64,000 nt of DNA from JAENVU01 sp963801105 (GTDB taxonomy: Bacteria > Actinomycetota > Acidimicrobiia > IMCC26256 > JAENVU01). Below the pieces are notes generated by a model. It made no database searches, was not told where the DNA came from, and was given only the letters and a program-made list of their open reading frames with translations. The stretch is from positions 2,976,001-3,040,000 of the forward strand of contig CAWDDH010000003.1 in assembly GCA_963801105.1 (NCBI GenBank), given 5' to 3'. Below, in pieces: positions 37,888 to 45,796 of the stretch (within the stretch, counting starts at the first letter, position 1; each line of letters starts with the position of its first letter). A program made the position numbers and the translations under genes.

Positions 37888-38333
37888 GGACGCGCCTCCT
37901 TGAAGTCCCACCACTGGATCTCCACCATCATCGGCAGCAGGTAGCGGACGTAGATCGACGTGATCGCGAGCATCCCGTGGTCGTCGACCTTCTTGTCGAT
38001 GATGTCGACGCGGTCGTCGCGGGCCTGCCAGGCCTTCGCCCGGGCGAGGATGTCATCGAGCTCGGCCTCGGTGCCGACGCTCAGGCCGTAGTGGTCGAGG
38101 CGGGGGCACGTCATCGGCGCACCGTCGGCGATGAGGAACACGAACTGCTCGACGGTGTGACACCCGAAGACGAGCCGACCACCGTCGATCGTCATCGTCG
38201 GCAGCTCCTTCCAACCGAACACGTCGTCGTAGAACGCGACGAGCTCGGCCCGGCCCTCCGGCTCCAGCAGCGTCGACGGGACGCTCATCGCCACGTGGTT
38301 GAAGCGCGGGGTGCGCGCCCTGGTCTCGCTCAT
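37884..38333 (-). CDS. VOC (glyoxalase/dioxygenase) family protein
   Basis: The 149-residue protein has the two beta-alpha-beta modules of the vicinal oxygen chelate fold. Candidate metal ligands are a His in RFNHVAMSV, His in CPRLDHYGLSV, and Glu in the MVEIQWW strand. These positions fit a metal-dependent isomerase or dioxygenase, or a binding protein. Both ends overlap its neighbours by four bases (ATGA with the alcohol dehydrogenase gene, GTGA with the LLM gene). It is therefore part of one tightly coupled operon. A specific reaction is not assigned. Confidence 0.87.
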   Translation of the reverse strand: MSETRARTPRFNHVAMSVPSTLLEPEGRAELVAFYDDVFGWKELPTMTIDGGRLVFGCHTVEQFVFLIADGAPMTCPRLDHYGLSVGTEAELDDILARAKAWQARDDRVDIIDKKVDDHGMLAITSIYVRYLLPMMVEIQWWDFKEARP

Positions 38334-39376
38334 GCGGTCCTCCCGTGGGCCGGCGCGACCACGACCTTGGCCGGGACCTCGCCGGCGCCGAGCCGGCCGA
38401 TCGCGTCGCGCAGCTCGTCGAGGCCGACGTCCTCCGGCTCGATGAGCAGGTCGGTCGGGAATCCCGGGGCGCCGAGCATCTCGAGCGCCCGCTCGAACCC
38501 GTCGGCGTCGTAGGTGAACGCGCCCGTGATCACCAGCTCGTTGAGCAGGATGCGGTTCGGGTCGAACCGGGGCGGCTTGATGCCCGCGCCGACGAGCACG
38601 AGGCGGCCCGTGCGATCGAGCTGGCCGAGGCACTGCTCCATTGCGACCGCGTGGCCCGAGCATTCGAGCGCCACGTCGAACGGCTCGTCGGTGATCAGGT
38701 TCGGCGACGGAGGGGTGTGCAAGCTGTCCGGCTCGACCACCGTCACGCCGAGCCGCTCGCACAGGTCGCGACGGACGGGCGAGGGCTCGCTCACCACGAC
38801 GTCGGTGACGCCCATCTGCACGAGCGCGGCGGCGCTGAGGGCGCCGATCGGGCCACCGCCGGTGATCAGCACGCGCTCGCCCGGCTGCACGTGCGCGCGG
38901 GTGATCCCGTGCAGGGAGACCGCGAGCGGTTCGGTGAGCGCGGCCTGGCGCAGCGTGACGCCGTCGGGCAGGCGGAGCAGCTCGCGCTCGTCGACCCTCA
39001 TGAAGTCGGCGAACGCACCCTGCCAGTCACCCCCCTCGCCGACCGCCGCGCGGCCGACGCAGAGATTCGGCCGCCCCGCGAGGCAGTACTCGCACTCGCC
39101 GCAGCGCACGCTCGGGCCGCCGACGACCGGGTCGCCGACGCGCCAACTCGTGACCTCCGGCCCGACCGCCACGACCGTGCCGCTGTACTCGTGACCGTGC
39201 ACGCGGTTCGGCGCCGACCACCCTTCGAGCACGAAGTGGATGTCCGATCCGCAGACCCCGCAGTGGCTGACCTCGAGCAGGACGTCCCGGGGGCCCACCG
39301 GGGGCGTCGGGTAGTCCTCGACCTCGATCCGCTGGTCGCCCTTGTAGACCGCAGCCCGCATTCGCTCAGGAACCAT
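38330..39376 (-). CDS. Zinc-dependent medium-chain alcohol dehydrogenase
   Basis: The 348-residue product has the catalytic zinc signature CGVCGSDIH with GHEYSG. It also has a structural zinc cluster CGECEYCLAGRPNLC and a Rossmann loop TGGGPIGAL. It is of the sorbitol/threonine dehydrogenase type. The start may be the ATG at 39376 or a second ATG at 39361, both just before the conserved AAVYKG strand. It leads the alcohol dehydrogenase/VOC/LLM operon. CACGCT at 39389-39384 could be the -10 element. The inverted repeat at 39397-39412 lies directly upstream, so it is probably repressed together with the MaoC operon. Confidence 0.92.
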   Translation of the reverse strand: MVPERMRAAVYKGDQRIEVEDYPTPPVGPRDVLLEVSHCGVCGSDIHFVLEGWSAPNRVHGHEYSGTVVAVGPEVTSWRVGDPVVGGPSVRCGECEYCLAGRPNLCVGRAAVGEGGDWQGAFADFMRVDERELLRLPDGVTLRQAALTEPLAVSLHGITRAHVQPGERVLITGGGPIGALSAAALVQMGVTDVVVSEPSPVRRDLCERLGVTVVEPDSLHTPPSPNLITDEPFDVALECSGHAVAMEQCLGQLDRTGRLVLVGAGIKPPRFDPNRILLNELVITGAFTYDADGFERALEMLGAPGFPTDLLIEPEDVGLDELRDAIGRLGAGEVPAKVVVAPAHGRTA

Positions 39377-39396
39377 GCGCCCGAGCGTGCCCCGAC

Positions 39397-39412
39397 CTGA
39401 CACACACGTCAA
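39397..39412. promoter_or_regulatory. Operator-like TGAC-N6-GTCA repeat upstream of the alcohol dehydrogenase operon
   Basis: TGACACACACGTCA at 39398-39411 sits 22 bases before the ATG at 39376. The surrounding 20 bases match the site upstream of the MaoC gene (60511-60530) at all but two positions, including the CAACTC flank. Such identity between non-coding sites 21 kb apart suggests one regulator. Confidence 0.5.
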
Positions 39413-39455
39413 CTCCCGCGGCGGTGTCGGCCCGGTGGCCGGGCAGGATGGGGGG

Positions 39456-40733
39456 ATGGGTGGTCGCGCGACAGCGCTCGCGGTCGTGGTGCTCCTCGGG
39501 CTCGCCGGGCTCCCCGCGTGCGGAACCTCCCGAGGAGTCCCCCGTGACCTCCCGCTCCGGATCGTGCCGACGCGCGGCACGAGGCCCAGCTACAGCGTCG
39601 TCGGCATGAACGGTCGCCTGTTCGGCGTCAACGGCGAATCGGTCAGCGGCCCGTCGAACCTCGTCTCCTCCCTCGACGGCGTCGAGTGGGAGGTGACGCA
39701 CCTCCCGCATCAACCGCCGACCTACTCGCTCGGACTCGGCATCGGGCTGCGACGGGCCGGACGGATGCTCACGCTCGTGGGGAGCGCGTCGGACCCGAGC
39801 CGCTTCGCCCACGTGACGATCTACGCGTGGACGACCGAGGACGGACGCACGTGGCGGGGCGGGACGGTGAACGACGGTCCCGACGCGTTCACCTACCCGC
39901 TGGTCGTGGTCGCGGGCGACCGGGCGCTGATCGGGATCTCGCACCGCGACCGGACGCTCACGGTGTCGCGACAGGAATCCGACGGGACCTGGACCCCCAC
40001 TCCCGTCGCGGGGCTCACCCTCCGCGAGGGTGAGATCGCGTCGCTCGACTCGATTCGGGCCGACGGCGACGGGTGGCTGGGGACGGTCTCCTTCACCGGC
40101 CCCCAGATCCCTCAGTCCCGGGCCGGACTCGTCCACGGGACCCACGACGCGACCCGTTGGACCTACACCGAGTGCGAGGACGTCGGCTCGTGTCCGGCGG
40201 TCACGACGGAGGCGGGCCTGCAGTTCCGATCGGGTGACACCGGCGAGGTCTCCGTCGACCACGGCACGACGTGGAACGCCCTGGACATCACCCCTCCCCC
40301 GCTCGCCGAGGCAGAGACGGTCTCCCTGCGCGATGCCGTCCGCGTGGGCGACGGCTGGCTGGGTGTGGCGTGGGCGGCACCGCCCAGCGACCGCTCGTAC
40401 GGATTCCTCCTGCACTCCACCGACGGCGTGCACTGGCAGGCGGTGCACCACGATCCGTGCCCCGCGCGCGGCGACGGCCGACCGAACTCCGACTACTCGA
40501 AGCCGTTCCCGCTCGCCGGCCACTGGTGGTCGCTCTACACGTGCCGTCAGCTCATCGACGCCGACCTGGCCCTGCTCCTGGTGGGCGGTGCGGACGGCAA
40601 ACCGTGGACGACCGCGGCGGACCTGGGGTCGCGCGAGCCGAGTGGGCTCGTCGCCGTCGGGGACAATCTCGTCGTCCCTCTCATCCAGCGCACCGCCGGC
40701 ACCATCGACCGCATCGCGATCATCGAGCCCTGA
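39456..40733 (+). CDS. Putative lipoprotein with beta-propeller-like repeats
   Basis: The 425-residue protein begins with a short charged start, a hydrophobic segment ALAVVVLLGLAGLPAC and a Cys at the end. This resembles a lipoprotein signal, although the lipobox LPAC is not ideal. The mature part has repeats of the form SLDGVEWEVTHLP, TTEDGRTWRGG, VDHGTTWNALD and HSTDGVHWQAVHH. These are Asp-box-like blades found in sialidase-type propellers. No catalytic residues of a sialidase can be identified. It is likely an exported, membrane-anchored beta-propeller that binds sugar or protein. It diverges from the alcohol dehydrogenase gene. Its function is not known. Confidence 0.8.
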   Translation: MGGRATALAVVVLLGLAGLPACGTSRGVPRDLPLRIVPTRGTRPSYSVVGMNGRLFGVNGESVSGPSNLVSSLDGVEWEVTHLPHQPPTYSLGLGIGLRRAGRMLTLVGSASDPSRFAHVTIYAWTTEDGRTWRGGTVNDGPDAFTYPLVVVAGDRALIGISHRDRTLTVSRQESDGTWTPTPVAGLTLREGEIASLDSIRADGDGWLGTVSFTGPQIPQSRAGLVHGTHDATRWTYTECEDVGSCPAVTTEAGLQFRSGDTGEVSVDHGTTWNALDITPPPLAEAETVSLRDAVRVGDGWLGVAWAAPPSDRSYGFLLHSTDGVHWQAVHHDPCPARGDGRPNSDYSKPFPLAGHWWSLYTCRQLIDADLALLLVGGADGKPWTTAADLGSREPSGLVAVGDNLVVPLIQRTAGTIDRIAIIEP

Positions 40734-40780
40734 GCACCGCTGCACCTCGGAAATCCCCGTACCGGCGCCCGTCACCTGCT

Positions 40781-40786
40781 TAGTGT
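40781..40786 (+). promoter_or_regulatory. Intact -10 box TAGTGT before a broken methyltransferase
   Basis: TAGTGT lies seven bases before the GTG at 40794. The promoter of the damaged gene therefore still looks functional. Confidence 0.4.
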
Positions 40787-40793
40787 CCACGCC

Positions 40794-41533
40794 GTGGCGC
40801 AGAACGTCTTCGTCGGACGGGTCGCGAAGTCAGTACGACGCGACCTCGCTGGCGATGAACGACCCCGCGGTGCTCGCACCGACGGTCTCGTTCCTCGCGG
40901 AGCTCGCCGGGGACGGCGCGGCGCTCGAGCTCGCGATCGGCACCGGGCGGGTCGCCCTCCCGCTGCACGAGCGTGGTGTCGAGGTCCACGGCATCGAGAT
41001 CTCGCAGGACATGGTCGACGAGCTGCGGGCCAAGCCCGGCGGCGCTGCGATCCCGGTGACGATCGGCGACATGGCGACCACCCGCGTCGACGGCACCTTC
41101 GGTCTCGTGTACCTCGTGTTCAACACGATCGGGAACCTGCTCATCGCAGTCCGCGCAGGTCGCGTGCTTCCGGAACGCCGCCGCCCACCTCGAACCCGGC
41201 GGGCTGCTTCGTCGTCGAGGTCGGCGTCCCGTCAGTTGCGCCGCCTGCCGCCGGGCCAGCACGCGCATCCGTTCGACGTGTCGGAGCACCACCTTGGATG
41301 TCGACACCTACGACTTCGTCGACCAGCAGCTCACCTCGCATCACTCCTGGACGGGGCCCGACGGCCGCGTCGAGCGGTTCGACTCGCACCACCGCTACGT
41401 CTGGCCCTCCGAGTTGGACCTCATGGCGGAGCTCGCGGGCCTGTCCCGGCGCGAGCGCTGGGCCGACTGGACCCGCGCGCCGTTCACCGGCGACAGCCCG
41501 AGCCACGTGTCCGTCTGGGAGCGGCGCGCCTGA
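40794..41533 (+). pseudogene. Class I SAM methyltransferase with about five frameshifts
   Basis: The complete methyltransferase can be followed only by changing frame. The segment sequence is AQNVFVGRVA, then SQYDATSLAMNDPAVL and LELAIGTGRVALPLHERG (SAM motif I). FGLVYLVFNTIGNLL, SAQVACFRNAAAHLEPGG, CFVVEVGVP, QLRRLPPGQHAHPFDVSEHHL and DVDTYDFVDQQL complete it to the end. Breaks are near 40828, 41140, 41203, 41232 and 41290, and each fits one extra base. The intact gene at 41919-42650 is a paralogue that supplies the expected frame. Five insertions in 500 bases are more than elsewhere in the window, so real decay is likely, though a local sequencing problem is possible. As written it makes only a short N-terminal peptide. 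Confidence 0.8.
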
Positions 41534-41558
41534 CGGACGACCGTGGGAGACTCGCCGG

Positions 41559-41914
41559 GTGGTGGGCGACGATCGTCGTGGGCTCGGCCGTGTCTTCGAC
41601 GAGGTGCCCGAGCTGTACGACCGGGTCCGACCCACCTACCCGGATGTGCTGTTCGCGGATCTCGCGGCGATCACCGGTCTGACCGGTGGGACGACCGGCG
41701 CCGTCGCTTCGACCTGCTCGTCGCGGCGTCGTCCTGGCACTGGGTCGATCCCGCGGTCGGGTGGCGCCGTGCGCAGGAGGTGCTGCGCGCCGGTGGATGG
41801 ATGGCGCTGCTCGGCCAGCTGGTGGTGCGGCGGCCCGGCGAGCCGGAGGTGTACGCCGAGACCGCGGATCTCCACGAACGGTTCGTGCTACGAGTCGGCC
41901 GGCGCCTGGGGTGA
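41559..41914 (+). pseudogene. Remnant of a second SAM methyltransferase, core deleted
   Basis: The N-terminal part GRVFDEVPELYDRVRPTYPD of a class I methyltransferase is followed, near 41695, by a jump of frame. The sequence goes straight into RRFDLLVAASSWHWVDPAVGWRRAQ, which normally comes after the SAM-binding motif. Motif I (the EIGCGTG region) is therefore gone, and about 60 residues appear deleted. The C-terminal end is also cut short after ETADLHERFV. A GAGACT box lies just before the GTG start. The missing core shows true loss, because a sequencing error of one base could not remove it. It sits directly behind the broken methyltransferase. Confidence 0.75.
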
Positions 41915-41918
41915 GCGG

Positions 41919-42650
41919 TCACGGGCTGCTTCGCCACACGGAGACGTGCTCCGCGCTGTCGGCGGTGAAGGCACCGCGCCTCCAGTCGCTCCAACGCTCC
42001 GACCGGTCCAGGCCCGCGAGACGGGCCATGAGGTCGAGCTCGGACGGGAAGACGTAGCGAAAGGGCGCCGAGAACCGACGCGTCGTCCCGTCGATCCTCC
42101 AGACGTGATGGGAGGAGGACTGCTGGGTCGCGGTGTCGATCTCGTCGATGCCCACGTGGGTGTCCGAGTGGTCGAAGCAGATCGTGGTCTCGCCGGGCGG
42201 CAGGCGCCGCCACGGGGGCACGACGACTTCGACGACGAAGCGGCCGCCGGGCATCAGATGGTGCGCCGCGTTGCGGAAGCACGCGACCTGCGCGTCCTGG
42301 GTGGTGAGGTTCATGATCGTGTTGCGCGCCAGGTACACGAGCGAGAAGGTGCGTCCGAGGTCCGTGGTGCTCATGTCGCCGATGGCCACGTCGATGGCCG
42401 CGCTCTCGGGGTCTCGTCGGAGCGCGCGGACCATCGCCGGTGCCAGCTCGATGCCGGAGACGTCGATGCCGCGACGGCGGAGCGGGATCGCGAGCCGGCC
42501 GGTGCCGATCCCCAGCTCGAGGGCCGGTCCCCCGTCCGCACACTCCGCCAGGAAGTCGACCGCGGGGTCCAGCACCGCGGGGGCGAAGAGGTGGGGCCAG
42601 AGCCTCGCGAACTCGTCGGCCACCCAGGTGTCGAAGGGATCCTCTGCCAT
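41919..42650 (-). CDS. Class I SAM-dependent methyltransferase
   Basis: The 243-residue protein has motif I as ALELGIGTGRLAIPLRRRG, then VSGIELAPAMV, AIGDMSTTD, and FSLVYLARNTIMNLTTQ. The C-terminal half reads PPGETTICFDHSDTHVG and SELDLMARLAGL. It is the intact relative of the damaged gene at 40794-41533 and lies on the opposite strand, tail to tail with the remnant. It probably methylates a small molecule in the cytoplasm. I do not recognise the substrate. The ATG at 42650 is the only good start. Confidence 0.9.
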   Translation of the reverse strand: MAEDPFDTWVADEFARLWPHLFAPAVLDPAVDFLAECADGGPALELGIGTGRLAIPLRRRGIDVSGIELAPAMVRALRRDPESAAIDVAIGDMSTTDLGRTFSLVYLARNTIMNLTTQDAQVACFRNAAHHLMPGGRFVVEVVVPPWRRLPPGETTICFDHSDTHVGIDEIDTATQQSSSHHVWRIDGTTRRFSAPFRYVFPSELDLMARLAGLDRSERWSDWRRGAFTADSAEHVSVWRSSP

Positions 42651-42716
42651 GGCGCGAGTCTGACGCGTCGGCGACGGCGTTGCCGAGACACGCGACCTGC
42701 GCGTCCTCGCGACGAC

Positions 42717-43295
42717 CTACTCGGAGAAGGGGTTGCGTCCCGTCCACGCGAGGAAGCGATCCGATTCCGTCGCGTCGCCAGGCGCAGTCACGGCACTTCC
42801 GAACACACGGGCACTCCGCAGCTGTTCGGTCGGCACCGGGTCCAGCACACCATGTGCGAACTCGATCGCGGTGTCCGGAATCTCGATCGCGATCCCCAGC
42901 GGAGCCGCGATGTCCCATGCGTGGACGAAGAGGTCGACGGCCGGGAAGCTCAGACCCTCGCCGATCGACCGTTGGCCGATCGGCGAATCGACGATCCGGG
43001 AGAGGTCCACACCCGACACGGCGGCGCGCGCCGGATCGACGAGCGATTCCCACCAGCGTTGCGGATCCCCGTCGACGGCCGCGCCCGGCGGTTCGACGGG
43101 GTCCCAGGTCGGAGCTTCCTGTCGCAGCAGCGCGGTCCCGAACCGGGTCGCGGCTCCGACGTGGCCGAGCACATCCAGCTCGCGCCAGCCGTCGCACGCC
43201 GAGGGGCGTCGCCAATCCGGCGGCTCCAACTGTCCGACGACATCGCCGAAGAACGTGAGTCCGACGAGAAACGCTTCATCCGATTGCCACGCCAT
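42717..43295 (-). CDS. DinB-fold maleylpyruvate isomerase/TIGR03086-like family protein
   Basis: The 192-residue product resembles the mycothiol-dependent maleylpyruvate isomerase N-terminal (DinB-like) superfamily. It shows WRRPSACDGWRELDVLGHVGAA, whose His fits the metal-ligand position in helix 2, and FPAVDLFVHAWDIA with a second His. These helical-bundle proteins are often thiol-dependent transferases using mycothiol. The ATG at 43295 is chosen; a GTG at 43307 and a longer frame to 43328 are possible. It is separated by 66 bases from the methyltransferase in the same direction. The substrate is unknown. Confidence 0.82.
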   Translation of the reverse strand: MAWQSDEAFLVGLTFFGDVVGQLEPPDWRRPSACDGWRELDVLGHVGAATRFGTALLRQEAPTWDPVEPPGAAVDGDPQRWWESLVDPARAAVSGVDLSRIVDSPIGQRSIGEGLSFPAVDLFVHAWDIAAPLGIAIEIPDTAIEFAHGVLDPVPTEQLRSARVFGSAVTAPGDATESDRFLAWTGRNPFSE

Positions 43296-43380
43296 GCGGC
43301 GGATGGTAACTGGGCCCTGAGCGCCCACGGTGCGGCCCGACCCGGCGCGCCGACGGGCCGCTCCCCGGCGCCGGAAGCGA

Positions 43381-43617
43381 TCAGTCCTCGGGAAGCTCGG
43401 CGAAGTCGCTCTTGACCTGCTTGTACCAGCCCATGCCCTTGATCGGACGCTTCCACCGGCCCTTCATCGCCTTCAGGGCGGGTTCATGGGCGGTGTCGCC
43501 CTGCGCGACGACTTCCTCGAGATGCCGATCCTGCGCCTTGATCACGTCGTCGGCGGTTGCGGCATGGTGCGCCAGCGCGCACGGGCCCCCCAACTGCTGA
43601 CACGTCATGGTCTTCAT
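43381..43617 (-). CDS. DUF1059 family small protein
   Basis: The 78-residue protein starts MKTMTCQQLGGPCALAHHAA, the hallmark of DUF1059. ADDVIKAQDRHLEE and HEPALKAMKGRWKRP follow, and it ends AELPED. Cys6 and Cys13 with nearby His residues could bind metal. Function is unknown. A purine-rich GGGGAG lies nine bases before the ATG at 43617. It is 67 bases downstream of the sigma-factor gene in the same direction, so it may be co-transcribed and part of that sigma factor's regulon. Confidence 0.85.
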   Translation of the reverse strand: MKTMTCQQLGGPCALAHHAATADDVIKAQDRHLEEVVAQGDTAHEPALKAMKGRWKRPIKGMGWYKQVKSDFAELPED

Positions 43618-43684
43618 GGTCCTCACTCCCCGTTCTGCGCGCGACGTATCGGACGACGCGCCGCGGTCGACGGCTGTCCACATC

Positions 43685-44533
43685 TCACGATCGGGCCCGC
43701 GTCCGAACGACGTCCATGGTGGCGAGGACGTCGGGGGCAGCGATCAGCTCGACCTCGGCCACCAGATTCGCTTCGACGTGGAACACGAACGCGACCTTGA
43801 CCTCCGCCGCGTGGATCCAGGCCGCGCCCAGCTCACCGTCGATGGTCACCGGCACGGCCCCTCGGGCGCCGTCGAAGCGGGCTGCCACTGCGGCGGCGCC
43901 GTCGTAGACAGGATCGGTCCCCATCTGCTGCCCGGCGACGTCCGCGCGCATGACCGCGTCGGGCGCGAGGAGCGACAGCAAGGTCGTGACGTCTCCACCG
44001 CGTGCTGCCTGGAGGAACGCGTCGACGACACGACGGTGCTCGTCACGATCGGTCTCCGCGGCGACCGGCTCCGGCGCACCCTGCACCTTGCGCCGGGCCC
44101 GACTCGCGAGCTGGCGGACGGCGGTGCCCGAGCGCCCCATGATCCTGCTGATCTCGTCGAACGGGTACCCGAAGACATCGTGCAGCACGAACGCCGCTCG
44201 CTCCGGTGGCGCAAGGGTCTCGAGGACGAGCTCCAGGGCGCTCGCCGTCGTCTCGGCGAGCAGTACGTCCTCCTCCACGTCGATCGGTGCCACCCGATCG
44301 GTCGCGTCGGCCTCGGCGAGCGGGTGCCGGCGTCGTCGGCGCAGCTGGTCGAGGCACAGCCGTGTCACCACCGTCGTGAGCCAGGCGGGAAGATCGTCGG
44401 GTTCCTCGGCACCGGAAGAGCGAAGCCACGCTTCCTGCAGCACATCGTCCGCGTCCGCGGCCGAGCCCAGGATCCGGGTCGCGATCGCGGTCAGCCGGGG
44501 GCGCTCGGCCTCGAAATCGGTCACGTTCGTCAT
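43685..44533 (-). CDS. ECF sigma factor with SnoaL-like C-terminal domain (SigJ/ECF41-like)
   Basis: The 282-residue protein has sigma region 2 (TRILGSAADADDVLQEAWLR, then AWLTTVVTRLCLDQLRRRR). Sigma region 4 reads LAPPERAAFVLHDVFGYPFDEISRIMGRSGTAVRQLASRARR. A 110-residue SnoaL-like domain follows instead of a separate anti-sigma factor. Such extensions control sigma activity in the ECF41 and SigJ groups. The usual YVGPWLPE linker motif of SigJ is not seen. The ATG at 44533 lies just downstream of a TCACA-N16-CGTC promoter, which fits autoregulation. Its genes for function may include the neighbouring DUF1059 protein. Confidence 0.88.
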   Translation of the reverse strand: MTNVTDFEAERPRLTAIATRILGSAADADDVLQEAWLRSSGAEEPDDLPAWLTTVVTRLCLDQLRRRRRHPLAEADATDRVAPIDVEEDVLLAETTASALELVLETLAPPERAAFVLHDVFGYPFDEISRIMGRSGTAVRQLASRARRKVQGAPEPVAAETDRDEHRRVVDAFLQAARGGDVTTLLSLLAPDAVMRADVAGQQMGTDPVYDGAAAVAARFDGARGAVPVTIDGELGAAWIHAAEVKVAFVFHVEANLVAEVELIAAPDVLATMDVVRTRARS

Positions 44534-44547
44534 CGACACACCATCTT

Positions 44548-44573
44548 GACGTCGCCCGGACCGGGAATGTGAC
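44548..44573 (-). promoter_or_regulatory. ECF41-like autoregulatory promoter
   Basis: On the minus strand GTCACA (44573-44568) and CGTC (44551-44548) are separated by 16 bases. The published ECF41 target is TGTCACA with CGTC at 16-17 bases, so only the first T differs (A here). The start codon at 44533 is about 15 bases downstream of the -10 element. Only this one copy was noticed. Confidence 0.5.
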
Positions 44574-44605
44574 TGCCGCCCCGGTGATCCCCTCGGGGCG
44601 ACGGC

Positions 44606-44611
44606 TACCGT
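44606..44611 (+). promoter_or_regulatory. -10 box TACCGT of a leaderless promoter
   Basis: TACCGT is six bases before the GTG at 44618 and is divergent from the sigma-factor promoter. Confidence 0.4.
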
Positions 44612-44617
44612 GGCCCC

Positions 44618-44884
44618 GTGAGCGGCCCACGAGTCCCCGGTGGCGTGGTGCACGCACTTCCTCGAGATCTGCGGACGGCGCTGATCGCCGACCCGAGCGC
44701 ACTCGGGGCCTGGAAGGACATCACACCGCTGGCCCGCAACGAGTTCATCTGCTGGGTCGAGGATGCCAAGCAGGCGACGACCCGCGAGCGCCGCATCCGC
44801 CGGACCCGCGAGGAGTTGGAGGAGGGCCGGCGCCGGCCCTGCTGTTGGCCGGGGTGCAAGCACCGCGAGCGCACCGGCAAGTAG
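44618..44884 (+). CDS. YdeI/OmpD-associated family small protein
   Basis: The 88-residue protein matches the C-terminal domain of YdeI-like proteins. Its DLRTALIADPSALGAWKDIT segment is followed by the conserved LARNEFICWVEDAKQATTR. The RIRRTREELEEG helix and a cysteine-rich tail CCWPGCKHRERTGK follow. Such proteins are linked to bacteriocin or peptide resistance in some bacteria, but the function is not settled. The four cysteine/histidine residues of the tail may bind zinc. The GTG at 44618 follows a TACCGT box by six bases. Confidence 0.82.
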   Translation: MSGPRVPGGVVHALPRDLRTALIADPSALGAWKDITPLARNEFICWVEDAKQATTRERRIRRTREELEEGRRRPCCWPGCKHRERTGK

Positions 44885-44906
44885 CCGCCGGTCGGCGGCC
44901 CGGGCC

Positions 44907-45182
44907 TCAATCTCGCCGGTCTTCGCGACGAGCCCTTCGGCGCCGGTGGCGGCGCATGACACCCAAACCGAACCAGACCAGCGCGCCGAGCAGTGCCGAC
45001 GCGATCGTGAGAAGCCACACCGGCCAGGTGAAGCTCCAGAACAGAAATGAGAGGCTCACGTCCTCGGCGTTCTGCACGACGAAGATCAGGAGCAGCCCGG
45101 CTCCGGTGAGCGAAGCGATCGCGCCGCCACTGAGGCCGCGACCTTGCCCGTCCGGTGCCCCAGCCTCGGTCTCGTCGGCCAT
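44907..45182 (-). CDS. LapA-domain (DUF1049) inner-membrane protein
   Basis: The 91-residue protein has an acidic N-terminus, a first helix GGAIASLTGAGLLLIFVV and the LapA signature QNAEDVSLSFLFWSF. A second helix WPVWLLTIASALLGALVW and a basic tail RRHRRRRARRE complete it. LapA proteins take part in lipopolysaccharide assembly in Gram-negative bacteria. In Actinobacteria their job is unclear. A very good Shine-Dalgarno sequence (AAGGAGGG at 45198-45191) precedes the ATG at 45182, unlike the leaderless neighbours. It converges on the YdeI-like gene. Confidence 0.87.
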   Translation of the reverse strand: MADETEAGAPDGQGRGLSGGAIASLTGAGLLLIFVVQNAEDVSLSFLFWSFTWPVWLLTIASALLGALVWFGLGVMRRHRRRRARREDRRD

Positions 45183-45260
45183 GGGCCTTCCCTCCTTGTG
45201 CTGCCGTCCACCTCACGCGGACCGGCATTCAGTCGGCGAACCCCTCTGAGAGTGAGGCGG

Positions 45261-45485
45261 CTACTTGCGGTGCAGCGCGTTCTTCACCTTGTCGATCATC
45301 GTCCCGGTCTTCTCGGCCACCGTGTCCGCAGCCTCGTCGACCTTGTCCTTGGCGTCGGCAACCTTCTCCTTGGCCTCACCGGCGCGGCGGTCCGCCTTGC
45401 CTTCGGCCTCCAGATCGTCCTTGCCCGTGACCGCGCCGGCAGCTTCCTTCGCCTTGCCCTTGATCTGATCTGACTGTGCTCCCAT
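45261..45485 (-). CDS. CsbD-like stress protein
   Basis: The 74-residue protein has the CsbD start SDQIKGKAKEAAGAVTGKD, then a highly charged, alanine- and lysine-rich repeat EAKEKVADAKDKVDEAAD and the end VKNALHRK. CsbD proteins are general stress proteins of unknown mechanism, often under alternative sigma control. It is 78 bases upstream of the LapA gene in the same direction. The ATG at 45485 is preceded by a GAGGGTGG element. The proximity to an ECF sigma factor may reflect a stress-related group of genes. Confidence 0.88.
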   Translation of the reverse strand: MGAQSDQIKGKAKEAAGAVTGKDDLEAEGKADRRAGEAKEKVADAKDKVDEAADTVAEKTGTMIDKVKNALHRK

Positions 45486-45796
45486 GAGCCACCACCCTCT
45501 CGAAGACGACACTTCGTCGCGACCCCCGGGCCGCGACCGCCAACCCACTCTGACGGCGCCATGAGCGCCCCACCAGGGGCGGAGTGCCTGAAGCCCGGGG
45601 GTTCCTCGAGCGGCCTCCGAGAATCCAGTTGGGGTGCGTTGATGTACCCCGAACAACCTCTACGGCGTGCCTGGTCCGCGGCAGCTACTGCCGACCTCCC
45701 AGATCGACCCCCATCGTCTGGAGCGTTGCCCCGAGAGTGCCTTCGACCGGCGTGGGTCGTGAAGTCGTGTCGGATGGGAACTGTTCGCTGATGTTC
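45486..45796. other. 311-base gap without a convincing gene
   Basis: This stretch between CsbD and the SRPBCC gene contains only short open frames with no family features. It should hold the promoter of CsbD on the minus strand. I see no tRNA, strong hairpin or direct repeat in it. Confidence 0.6.

Noticed and set aside
45561..45791. A 76-codon plus-strand open frame in the gap after CsbD
   Set aside because: It has no ribosome site, box or family feature and its amino-acid composition resembles non-coding sequence.
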